DNA from: Eggerthellaceae bacterium
GTDB taxonomy: Bacteria > Actinomycetota > Coriobacteriia > Coriobacteriales > Eggerthellaceae
Direction: 5' to 3'
Assembly: GCA_900754955.1 (NCBI GenBank)
Contig: CAAEEV010000194.1
Span: forward strand, 1-10,263
DNA length: 10,263 bases
Both the position numbers and the translations under genes were made by a program. Below are positions 1 through 6,174 of the stretch, piece by piece (the stretch's first letter is position 1; each line of letters opens with the position of its first letter). The notes beneath the pieces were generated by a model. It did not search any database and had not been told where the DNA came from. It saw only the letters and a list, made by a program, of their open reading frames with translations.

Positions 1-1465
1 GAGCCACTTCGTGGGCGGCACGGCCGACGAGACCACCAAGCACATCGAGGCAGCGCTCGGCGGCATCCTCTTCATCGACGAGGCGTACGCGCTGCTCGAA
101 AACTCCTCGGGCCTCGAAGCGCTCGCCACCCTCGTCAAGGCTATGGAGGACCACAAGGGCGAGCTCGTGGTGATGTTCGTCGGCTACGAGCGCGAGATGC
201 GGCGGTTCCTCGATGCGAACCCCGGCCTCGCCTCGCGCATCGGCTACACGTTCCGGTTCGAGGACTACAAGCCCGAGGAACTGCTCGAGGTGTTCGACCG
301 CAAGATGGCGAAGGCCGGTTTCACCGTGTCGGAGGAGGCGAGCGCGAAGGCGGGCGATCTCATGCGCTACTTCAACCACGTGGACAACTTCGGCAACGGG
401 CGCTTCGTCGACCGCGTCATCCAGGAGGTCATTACGCTGCGCGCCAATGCTCGCGAAGAGAATCTCATCGCGAGCGTCAAGGCGGCGCAGCTCGAGAAGG
501 ACACGGCGGGCGATGCCAAGGCGAACGAGGACAACGCCTTCAATCGCGCCATCATGCTTGCGGGCGGCGCAGCGTCCACCGCGGGCGCTGCGCTGCCGCG
601 CAACGGATCGTCCGATGCCGGCAATCATTCCGTCAACGGCACAGCCGAGAACCGGGAGGCGGGCGCACCGGCAGCGGATGTGGGCAACGTGATCAACGAG
701 CCGACCGACGCGGGCGCCTCGCGCACGACCGCCGCAAGCGGCGGCAGCATCGTGAGCATGCTCGCCACGCCTCAGATCAAGGTGGAGACGAAAAGCGCCA
801 GCAGCGGCGGCGAGATCGACCTGCTCCGCATCATCACGGCCGATCACGTGCCCACCATCGAAGCGATGTGCAAGCTCACCGCTGCCGACATTCTCGAGCC
901 GTCCGACCTCAACGACGCCGATGCGCTGCGGCGCGTGGCGTGCCACGAGGTGGGGCACGCGCTCGTGAGCCTCGCCACGCGCGGGCGATGCGACATCGTC
1001 ACCATCACGATCGAGCAGGAGGGCACGGGCACGCTCGGCTATGTGCAGCACGAACGCCGCGCCACCGCGCTGCCCACACCGCAGGACATCGAGAACGAGG
1101 TGGCCGTGCTCATGGGCGGCATGGCGGCCGAGCGCATGATGTTCGGCGCATTTTCGGCCGGCAACTCGTCAGATCTCAAGCAGGCCACACGCCAGGCGCG
1201 CGCCTACGCCGCAACGTACGGCATGTCGGACGCCGGGTTCGTGCAGTTCCCCTATGCGGGCACGACGGCCTGCAAAACCGAAGACCTGCCGCCTGCGGTG
1301 CTTGACGCGATGAACGCCCTGCTCGACGAAGGACTCGCTTCCGCAAGCGCCATCCTCGAAGAGCACCGCGCCGTCTTCGACACCATGGTAGAAAAGCTGT
1401 TGGGCGCGGGCACCCTCAAGGGTGCCGACATGGACGCCCTCTGGAAGGAAGGAGCCGCGCGATGA
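1..1465 (+). CDS. AAA+ ATPase (CbbX/SpoVK type) fused to an M41 zinc metallopeptidase, 5' partial
   Basis: The gene is open from the window edge; the first complete codon is at 2, giving 487 visible residues (numbered from there). Residues 1-150 match the second half of a CbbX/SpoVK AAA+ module: Walker B ILFIDEAY (22-29, D26/E27), sensor-1 region VMFVGY, a NPGLASRI segment with a likely arginine finger (R79), and a sensor-2 GNGR segment (R134). Walker A must lie upstream. Residues about 190-270 are a Gly/Ala/Ser/Thr-rich linker. Residues about 300-487 match peptidase M41 of FtsH: HEVGH (315-319, zinc ligands and catalytic Glu) and a third ligand in SSDLKQAT (D391), followed by GMSDAGFVQF. The expected role is ATP-driven unfolding and proteolysis. 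FtsH carries a different AAA clade and an N-terminal membrane anchor; no membrane helix is visible here. The 3' end overlaps the next gene by ATGA, implying translational coupling. Substrates cannot be inferred. Domain calls are firm; the full architecture is unknown. Confidence 0.88.
   Translation, partial: SHFVGGTADETTKHIEAALGGILFIDEAYALLENSSGLEALATLVKAMEDHKGELVVMFVGYEREMRRFLDANPGLASRIGYTFRFEDYKPEELLEVFDRKMAKAGFTVSEEASAKAGDLMRYFNHVDNFGNGRFVDRVIQEVITLRANAREENLIASVKAAQLEKDTAGDAKANEDNAFNRAIMLAGGAASTAGAALPRNGSSDAGNHSVNGTAENREAGAPAADVGNVINEPTDAGASRTTAASGGSIVSMLATPQIKVETKSASSGGEIDLLRIITADHVPTIEAMCKLTAADILEPSDLNDADALRRVACHEVGHALVSLATRGRCDIVTITIEQEGTGTLGYVQHERRATALPTPQDIENEVAVLMGGMAAERMMFGAFSAGNSSDLKQATRQARAYAATYGMSDAGFVQFPYAGTTACKTEDLPPAVLDAMNALLDEGLASASAILEEHRAVFDTMVEKLLGAGTLKGADMDALWKEGAAR
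1445..1454 (+). promoter_or_regulatory. ribosome binding site for the small coupled gene
   Basis: AAGGAAGGAG lies inside the last codons of the ATPase-peptidase gene, seven bases before the ATG at 1462. Its strength suggests the downstream gene can also be initiated independently, not only by re-initiation. Confidence 0.6.
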
Positions 1466-1689
1466 GTGTGGACCAGAACGACCTTGACCTGCTCGCCAGC
1501 CTCCAGCAGGCACTGGCGGGCGGTGGCGCCGGCAGCGCAGATGCGTCTCCGCAGGGAAGTGCGGAAGGCGCACCCGGGAACGAGCCCGACGCACCCGAAG
1601 ACGCCGCAAAGGAAGAAAGCGCGCTGACCCGCGAGCTGCGCCGCTGCGAACAGCTCCTCAACACCCCGCACGAACCTCGTCGACCGTAG
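1462..1689 (+). CDS. small acidic protein, translationally coupled to the AAA+/M41 gene
   Basis: This encodes 75 residues of no family I recognise. The start ATG shares an ATGA with the stop of the preceding ATPase-peptidase gene, and a purine-rich ribosome binding site (AAGGAAGGAG, 1445-1454) lies seven bases before it, so the start is well supported. Third codon positions are mostly G or C, as in the neighbours. The protein has a short N-terminal segment that could be helical (DLDLLASLQQAL), a flexible acidic middle rich in Gly, Ala, Pro, Asp and Glu, and a second possible helix (ALTRELRRCEQLLN) ending in a basic Pro/Arg tail. It has no signal peptide or membrane segment. The tight coupling suggests it works with the ATPase-peptidase, perhaps as an adaptor, inhibitor or substrate; that is inference from position only. 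Confidence 0.72.
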   Translation: MSVDQNDLDLLASLQQALAGGGAGSADASPQGSAEGAPGNEPDAPEDAAKEESALTRELRRCEQLLNTPHEPRRP

Positions 1690-1719
1690 CCGCGCGATTG
1701 CGCAAACAGCCGCTTCACG

Positions 1720-1748
1720 TGGTGAGAACATAGGACATGCCGTACAAT
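1720..1748 (+). promoter_or_regulatory. possible sigma-70-type promoter of the ybjN-like gene
   Basis: TACAAT at 1743-1748 matches the -10 consensus at five of six bases. TGGTGA at 1720-1725, 17 bases upstream, is a weak -35 match (three of six). Transcription would start near 1755, leaving a leader of about 35 bases before the ATG at 1789. No convincing terminator lies between the preceding small gene and this site, so read-through from the upstream operon is also possible. Confidence 0.4.
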
Positions 1749-1773
1749 GAACAACGGCGAAAGGCATCATTTC

Positions 1774-1782
1774 GAGAAAGGA
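1774..1782 (+). promoter_or_regulatory. ribosome binding site that decides the ybjN-like start
   Basis: GAGAAAGGA is followed by six bases and the ATG at 1789. The same context, GAGAAAGG then TCCGC then ATGG, recurs before the ABC ATPase gene at 6699. This favours 1789 over the earlier in-frame ATG at 1747. Confidence 0.6.
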
Positions 1783-1788
1783 TCCGCC

Positions 1789-2220
1789 ATGGCAACCGCC
1801 CAAGAGCAAGCAAGCCGCTTCGAGCAGGCACTCATCTCCAACAGTCTGAAGTACGATCGCATTGACGACTTCGAGCGCCCCATGTTCAAGCTCAACTTCG
1901 GCGGCGGCGATTTCTCGTTCAATCACCTGCGCATCAACATCCTGTTCGACACTGACGGTCGCAGCGCGCAGTTCGCCACCTCGCCCATCGTGAGCATCCC
2001 CAAGGACAAGACGGCTCAGGGCCTCATCACGTGCAACACCTGCAACAAGCGCTTCCGCTGGGTGAAGTTCTACATCGACGACGACAACGACCTCATCCTC
2101 GAGACCGACGCCATCATCGACGATGCCACCGTGGGCGATGAGTGCGTGGAGATGCTGTTCCGCGCCGTGTCGATCGTCGACGACTGCTACGGCGACTTCA
2201 TGCGCGCCATCTGGGCGTAA
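1789..2220 (+). CDS. YbjN-domain protein
   Basis: This encodes 143 residues resembling the YbjN family, which has a fold like type III secretion chaperones and mostly unknown function. The family-like features are an N-terminal helix (residues 3-20), a beta-rich middle with LNFGGGDFSF and LRINILFDTDG, a strand pair around KRFRWVKFYIDDDNDLILET, and a C-terminal helix after VGDECVEMLFRAVSIVDDCYGD. I chose the ATG at 1789 and not the in-frame ATG at 1747 because GAGAAAGGA ends six bases before it, while 1747 lies on the likely -10 box and has no ribosome binding site. An odd point is the CNTC motif (C82, C85), just before a basic KRFR segment; with only one CxxC pair it is not a complete zinc ribbon. 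No signal peptide or membrane segment is seen, so it is probably cytosolic. The family call is moderate and no specific function is assigned. Confidence 0.66.
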   Translation: MATAQEQASRFEQALISNSLKYDRIDDFERPMFKLNFGGGDFSFNHLRINILFDTDGRSAQFATSPIVSIPKDKTAQGLITCNTCNKRFRWVKFYIDDDNDLILETDAIIDDATVGDECVEMLFRAVSIVDDCYGDFMRAIWA

Positions 2221-2235
2221 ACCCCTGAAAGACGG

Positions 2236-2260
2236 CGCGCGGCACAGAACCCGCGCGTTT
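2236..2260 (+). terminator. first of two hairpins after the ybjN-like gene
   Basis: CGCGCGG (2236-2242) pairs perfectly with CCGCGCG (2251-2257) across an eight-base loop and is followed by TTT. The T run is short, so alone it would be a weak terminator; it may act in tandem with the stronger one at 2275-2310. Confidence 0.4.
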
Positions 2261-2274
2261 GCCCTGCGAACCTG

Positions 2275-2310
2275 AGCGCCCGACGGCCCATCCGTCGGGC
2301 GCTTTCCTTA
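2275..2310 (+). terminator. intrinsic terminator of the ybjN-like transcript
   Basis: A perfect 12-base-pair stem, AGCGCCCGACGG (2275-2286) with CCGTCGGGCGCT (2292-2303), closes a five-base loop (CCCAT). The stem runs into TTTCCTTA. The T run is on the plus strand only, so it ends the ybjN-like transcript and would not stop the convergent permease transcript. From 2311 to 2434 I see only GC-rich sequence with weak self-complementarity and no supported gene. Confidence 0.82.
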
Positions 2311-2434
2311 TGCGCGAGCGGCGCGCAAAGCGCTTGGGCTTGCGCCGTCAAACCACGCGGCGCAGATGGGTCTTTGCGCGCGGACGCGCGCGACAAGACG
2401 CGGCGGCAGCCGGTCAGATGCCCGCGGTCGCCTG

Positions 2435-3856
2435 TTACGCAGGCCTCCCCGCTTCGGGAGCGGTGCGCGTGACGAGCATGCGCACGCAGGCCGCCGTGCA
2501 AAGCGCGTAGTAGCCCACCATGACCGCCACCACGACGAGCACCGCCGATCCCACGATGAGCTTGAACGATGCGGCACCTGCGGCGAGCGCGAACAGCGCG
2601 ATCACCTGCAGGCCGAACACGCTGTGCACGAGAGCCGTCACGACCGGCAACGTGAAATACCGCCCGACCTGCCGTGCAACGGCACGGCGCATCTCGCCCT
2701 CGTCGGCGCCGAGGCGTGCGATGAGCTCGTACGCCCTGCGGTTGTCGGCCGCGTCGGAAAGCTGCTGGATCGCGAGGATCGCGCCCGCCGCCACGAGAAA
2801 CGTGAGTCCGTAGAGCAAGCACACGTACGCGAGAGGCGCCACCGACAACGCAAACGTCGACGAGACCCCTTCCGCAGCGAACGCTGCCGATGCGTCGGCC
2901 GCGTACGCGCCGCCCTGCACCCCCACGCTCAGCGCAAGCCCCGCGCACACCATGCACACCGCCGCTGCAACGAGCACGCACACGCACGCCAGGGCAACGC
3001 AGCTGCTCTCCACCTTCGCCTCGAACTGCCGCGCAACCACCATGCGCAGCCCCTCGAGGTAGCGTCGCGACCGCCGCGCCATCCGCGACGACACGCTCGT
3101 CACCACGCGAAAGAGAAAATAAGTGCCGAACAGCGCCACGAACCCGAGCGGCAGAACGAGCAGCACGAAATACGTCGGATAGAGAAGGCAGATCCCCCAC
3201 ACCGCGCCGAGCAGCAGCGCCGCGGCAATCATCTGGAGGGCGCATGAGACGCGCCCCCTCAGCCGCGGGCGCTCGGGCGCACGTTCGGCATACATGAGAT
3301 CGAGCAGCGTTCGCCTGTTCACATCCGCCACGACAACGATCCCCGCCAGCACGGTGATACCGACGAACGATCCGCAGGTCCACAGCGCAGCGCTTCCCGA
3401 GGCTGCAAACGCCATCGTCCACGGAACGCCGAACACGATTGCTGCCACAAAGTTGAACGCCGGCGACAGCGCAACGCCCAGCGCGATGCCCGCTGCCAAC
3501 GCGCATACGCTCACAACACCCGCTTCGATCGTGAGGATGGCCGACACAGAGCTCGCGTTCATGCCGAGCAGGTGGTAGAGGGCGAACTCGCGCTTGCGCC
3601 GCCGCACGAGAAAGCGGTTCGCATACGCCACCAGGAAGGCGAACACCACCACAGTGAACACCGAGAACGCACGCACCACATCACCCGCCTGCGCGTACAC
3701 CGCACGCTGGTCCTCGGTGAGATCGAGTGCGACCAGGTAATCCGTCGACGCCGTGAAGGAGTAGAGCATGCACGCGGCGAAGCACAGCGTGATGAAATAC
3801 ACCGAGAAGTCGGCGATGCTCCGCCTCACGTTGCCTACCGCTATCCGAACGATCAT
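2435..3856 (-). CDS. BceB-like FtsX-family ABC transporter permease, apparently without its own ATPase
   Basis: This encodes 473 residues with about ten hydrophobic segments, near residues 15-35, 62-84, 107-130, 157-177, 205-225, 228-252, 287-312, 336-363, 400-424 and 433-458. The N-terminal VRIAVGNVRRSIADFSVYF, the loop RRKREFALYHLLGM and the later AYELIARLGADEGEMRRAV with LPVVTALVHSVFGL are typical of BceB-type permeases, which use ATP hydrolysis by a partner to detoxify or sense cell-wall-active peptides. Most BceB proteins carry a large extracellular sensing domain of about 200 residues between helices 7 and 8; here that loop is about 24 residues, which explains the short length. The ATG at 3856 is chosen over an upstream ATG at 3904 because GGGGAGGAG lies just before it and the family N-terminus starts there. 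Unusually, no ATPase gene is adjacent on this strand. It may borrow an ATPase encoded elsewhere, possibly that at 6699. Confidence 0.82.
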   Translation of the reverse strand: MIVRIAVGNVRRSIADFSVYFITLCFAACMLYSFTASTDYLVALDLTEDQRAVYAQAGDVVRAFSVFTVVVFAFLVAYANRFLVRRRKREFALYHLLGMNASSVSAILTIEAGVVSVCALAAGIALGVALSPAFNFVAAIVFGVPWTMAFAASGSAALWTCGSFVGITVLAGIVVVADVNRRTLLDLMYAERAPERPRLRGRVSCALQMIAAALLLGAVWGICLLYPTYFVLLVLPLGFVALFGTYFLFRVVTSVSSRMARRSRRYLEGLRMVVARQFEAKVESSCVALACVCVLVAAAVCMVCAGLALSVGVQGGAYAADASAAFAAEGVSSTFALSVAPLAYVCLLYGLTFLVAAGAILAIQQLSDAADNRRAYELIARLGADEGEMRRAVARQVGRYFTLPVVTALVHSVFGLQVIALFALAAGAASFKLIVGSAVLVVVAVMVGYYALCTAACVRMLVTRTAPEAGRPA

Positions 3857-3860
3857 GGCT

Positions 3861-3869
3861 CTCCTCCCC
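3861..3869 (-). promoter_or_regulatory. ribosome binding site that decides the BceB-like permease start
   Basis: On the minus strand GGGGAGGAG stands four bases before the ATG at 3856 (AGGAG core with AGCC before ATG). The alternative in-frame ATG at 3904 has no comparable site. The spacer from 3870 to 4098, between this gene and the divergent yfcE, contains an AT-richer patch near 3955-3980 where promoters would be expected, but I could not find convincing -35/-10 pairs. Confidence 0.6.
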
Positions 3870-4108
3870 TTCGGCAGATGCGCGCTACACACAGCGCACA
3901 ACACGCTTCCGTATCATGAAGCGCGCTCGCGTTCTCTGCCATCGATCGGAGTGACGTATCGCTTACACTTATGAAAGCTTCGCGCGAGCGTCGGCGACTG
4001 CGAGCGTTTCGGTAGCCAAAAGACGCGCCCCCGCAGACGCTGAGCCGCGCGAAAACGACACGCCGAACGCGCGCCGTTCCCACGAGAAATCTCACGAGAA
4101 GGAGCATC

Positions 4109-4663
4109 ATGAAGCTCGTCATCGCATCAGACATCCACGGATCAGCCACCTGGACGCGCAAGCTCGTCGACTTCATCGAGCGCGAGACACCCGACCGCAT
4201 CGTGCTGCTCGGCGACGTGCTCTACCACGGCCCGCGCAACGATCTGCCCGAAGGCTATGCGCCCAAGGAAGTCATCCCACTGCTCAATGCGCTCGCACCG
4301 CGGATCATCGCCGTGCGCGGCAACTGCGACGCCGAGGTTGATCAGATGGTGCTCGATTTCCCCTGCATGGCCGACTACGTCCAAATCGTCGACGATGCAG
4401 GGCGCACGCTCTTCCTCACGCACGGGCACGTGTTCGGCGCGGGATTCCCCCACAGCAGCGACGATCTACCGCCGTTACCCGAAAACGCTGCCGTGCTGTT
4501 CGGGCACACGCACGTCAAGGTGAACGAGCCCGCCCTCAACCGCCCCAGCGTCTGGGCGTTCAACCCCGGCAGCGTGTCCCTTCCGAAAGACGGCTCGCGC
4601 TCATGCGGCATCTACGACAGCGCACGCCCGATCGACCAGGCGTTTCGCCACGTGATGCTGTAG
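4109..4663 (+). CDS. yfcE: YfcE-type metallophosphoesterase (phosphodiesterase)
   Basis: The protein has 184 residues, the usual length of the YfcE/MJ0936 family. These are cytosolic two-metal phosphodiesterases that hydrolyse model phosphodiesters; the physiological substrate is unclear. All metal and catalytic motifs are present in order: SDIHG (D8, H10), GDVLYHG (D36), RGNCD (N72), THGH (H105, H107) and GHTH (H133, H135). The C-terminal FNPGSVSLPKDGSRSCGIYD is also typical. The start ATG has AAGGAG (4099-4104) four bases upstream; CACGAGAA is repeated at 4081-4088 and 4093-4100 just before it. The gene stands alone: the preceding gene is divergent and the following gene is convergent, so it is probably monocistronic. 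No clear intrinsic terminator follows; a weak hairpin (CGGG-TTATT-CCCG, 4743-4755) is the closest candidate. No missing residue or frameshift is seen. Confidence 0.92.
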   Translation: MKLVIASDIHGSATWTRKLVDFIERETPDRIVLLGDVLYHGPRNDLPEGYAPKEVIPLLNALAPRIIAVRGNCDAEVDQMVLDFPCMADYVQIVDDAGRTLFLTHGHVFGAGFPHSSDDLPPLPENAAVLFGHTHVKVNEPALNRPSVWAFNPGSVSLPKDGSRSCGIYDSARPIDQAFRHVML

Positions 4664-5082
4664 GCGAAACGCGGCGACAGCAAGCATCCGAGCGCTTTGC
4701 CGCGCGCCGCCGCAAACGACACACGACCTCGCTCCGTACGGACGGGTTATTCCCGAAATCTTCCGATTTTTCACCGAAGTATCCTGTGTATTTTCGCTCA
4801 CGTCGGAGCGCCTTATCATCACATAAAAGACGCTCAGAGAAACGCCTGGTCAGAAGTTCGTCTTCGCGCGTAGCGATTCGTTCGCACTCCCTCTCAGCCC
4901 CATCCCTCATAGGAGACAGCATACTTCGGTGAATAATCTGCATTTTCTCGTATGATCCGCGCGGAATCGCGGCACCGTCGCGCTCTTTCCGTCACGCGAA
5001 CCTCGCCTGCACTTCGCCGCTGTCACGCGAAGCCGAGCCTTCGCCCCATCACCTCACCACACGCAAGCGAACCCGCAGCCCG
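4664..5082. other. 419-bp intergenic region containing repeat element A
   Basis: The spacer lies between the ends of yfcE and the DUF559-type gene. It is clearly less GC-rich than the genes between about 4745 and 4950. It holds a 10-bp palindrome TCCGTACGGA (4733-4742), a small hairpin CGGG-TTATT-CCCG (4743-4755), repeat element A (4771-4932), and a direct repeat GTCACGCGAA (4991-5000 and 5022-5031), the second copy running into a GCGAAG/CTTCGC hairpin (5027-5044). An open frame of 109 codons from 4603 to 4932 is not supported as a gene: it starts inside yfcE, has no ribosome binding site and lacks the local codon bias. Confidence 0.6.
4771..4932 (+). repeat. repeat element A: 162-bp noncoding element with inverted ends and a conserved core
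   Basis: The ends are a perfect 12-bp inverted repeat, TCACCGAAGTAT (4771-4782) and its complement (4921-4932). With one or two mismatches the pairing extends outward through GATTTT/AATAATC and inward through CTGT, to about 22 bp. A core GAGAAACGCCTGGTCAGAAG lies at 4837-4856, 66 bp from the left end. A hairpin can form just left of the core: GAGCG (4806-4810) with CGCTC (4831-4835), supported inside by CTTAT with ATAAAAG. Element B at 6175-6337 has the same ends, the same core spacing and nearly the same length. No transposase or gene is inside. Orientation is arbitrary and set to match B. Confidence 0.8.
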
Positions 5083-6081
5083 CTAATCCCACCGCGTGGG
5101 AAGCCCCAACTTCGACCGCAACTGCATCCTGCGCGCGAGAAGCGTCTCGTCAACACGACAAGCACGCTTGCCGAGACGTTTCCGCAGCGCATCGGCAATG
5201 GCATCGGTTGCCGTGATGCTCGCAAGCTCATCACCCGTCACGCCCACGACCGTCCACCCCATCTCAGTGAGCGCGTTGGCGCGGCGCGAGTCGTCTACAC
5301 GCTTCTCCTCGCCGCCGTGCATCTCGCGACTCTGATACTCCACGTCAATGCGCGCCTCAGGCCAGCAAAGATCACACCTGAAATGACTCCTGCGCGCAAT
5401 CGAACGCGCCTCGCCCTTCGCCTCAACACGCCAGTTCATCTGAGGAATGCCCAGATTGTATCCACCGTAGCGAAGCGGCAGGCCGAGCAGGAGCGCAAGC
5501 TGCGCCTCCCGAGGTGATGCAGCATACGCTGACACATACCGCAACAGCCGCGCGATCTTGCGCGCGCCGCGCACCGTCGTATTGCTCGCGACGAACAGCG
5601 CAAGCGAACGAAACGTCGTAACCGGCGTCATCTGATAGCGCTCGGCAAACCCCGTCGCCGACGTTTGATACGTGCCGCACGCCTCCCACAGCAGAAGCAG
5701 CAGCGCAACCGCATCTTTTTCAAGTGCCGCCTTCTGGCAGAGAGCGAGATTAGGAACCGCGGCGTAGAGCTCTTCCGCGATGCGCACAAACGGCTGCCGC
5801 GGCAGGGTGCCGGTGCAAAGATGGGAAACGAGCCGCTTGTTCACTCTGCAACCTGCGCGCTTGCCAACTAGAACATGCACGCAATCCTCGTCGAGAAGCC
5901 GCTGAGCGAGATCGCGATGCGGCATATCCGTCGCCTCCACCGCAGCGAGCACGTCCGAGGGATGCCGCGGCGCCTCGGGAACAACGCACGAGCGCGTGCG
6001 TTCGAGCTCGACGCCGTGCAGAGACGCCCAGCGCGCCACCTTGAGCGCGGTCCCATGACCGAGAATCACCCGATTGCCCAC
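5083..6081 (-). CDS. AbiEi-like protein with C-terminal DUF559/VSR-like nuclease fold
   Basis: This encodes 332 residues. The N-terminal part (about 5-140), with ILGHGTALKVARW and later DAVALLLLLWEACGTY, resembles the AbiEi-antitoxin-like proteins common in Coriobacteriia; this is recognised from pattern and is moderate in strength. The C-terminal part (about 210-300) fits the DUF559/very-short-patch-repair-like branch of the PD-(D/E)XK nucleases: FRCDLCWPEARIDVEYQ (D237, E248, Q250), H255, then DDSRRANALTEMGWTVVGVTGDEL (D264, R266). Gln replaces the usual Lys of E-x-K, a variation known in this superfamily. The start is GTG at 6081, backed by GGGAGG seven bases upstream; a second GTG four codons on is less well placed. 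No methylase, toxin or helicase gene is adjacent. The gene lies between two directly oriented copies of a noncoding repeat, suggesting acquisition as a unit. DNA cleavage is possible but unproven. Confidence 0.68.
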   Translation of the reverse strand: MGNRVILGHGTALKVARWASLHGVELERTRSCVVPEAPRHPSDVLAAVEATDMPHRDLAQRLLDEDCVHVLVGKRAGCRVNKRLVSHLCTGTLPRQPFVRIAEELYAAVPNLALCQKAALEKDAVALLLLLWEACGTYQTSATGFAERYQMTPVTTFRSLALFVASNTTVRGARKIARLLRYVSAYAASPREAQLALLLGLPLRYGGYNLGIPQMNWRVEAKGEARSIARRSHFRCDLCWPEARIDVEYQSREMHGGEEKRVDDSRRANALTEMGWTVVGVTGDELASITATDAIADALRKRLGKRACRVDETLLARRMQLRSKLGLPTRWD

Positions 6082-6088
6082 AACCCCA

Positions 6089-6094
6089 CCTCCC
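6089..6094 (-). promoter_or_regulatory. ribosome binding site for the GTG start of the DUF559-type gene
   Basis: On the minus strand GGGAGG is followed by seven bases and GTG at 6081. It is the only strong purine-rich site near the start and supports the non-ATG initiation codon. Confidence 0.5.
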
Positions 6095-6174
6095 GACTCC
6101 CCACCCCAGACGATGGCGCTACCGTATCGCGCGGTCGCCAGAGGGACACGTTGCGCGCGTTTTCTTCGCGAAAA

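Noticed and set aside
2371..2392. GC-rich hairpin as terminator of the BceB-like permease transcript
   Set aside because: The arms leave a loop of only about two bases, and on the minus strand it is followed by AAAGA with no T run.
2187..3506. Minus-strand 439-codon open frame overlapping the BceB-like permease gene
   Set aside because: It is an out-of-frame shadow; its product is Arg/Gly/Ala-rich with no domain, while the overlapping frame has clear membrane helices and BceB motifs.
3945..3985. Promoters for yfcE and the divergent permease in the AT-richer patch
   Set aside because: Hexamers such as TATGAA, TACACT and, on the minus strand, CATAAG occur, but none has a -35 match at 16-18 bases.
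4603..4932. A 109-residue protein spanning repeat element A, sharing SPKYP and EKRL-x-RS with the same frame in element B
   Set aside because: The blocks are in the same frame in both copies, which is intriguing, but B has in-frame stops, neither has a ribosome binding site, and the A frame begins inside yfcE. The similarity follows from the shared DNA and does not need a protein.
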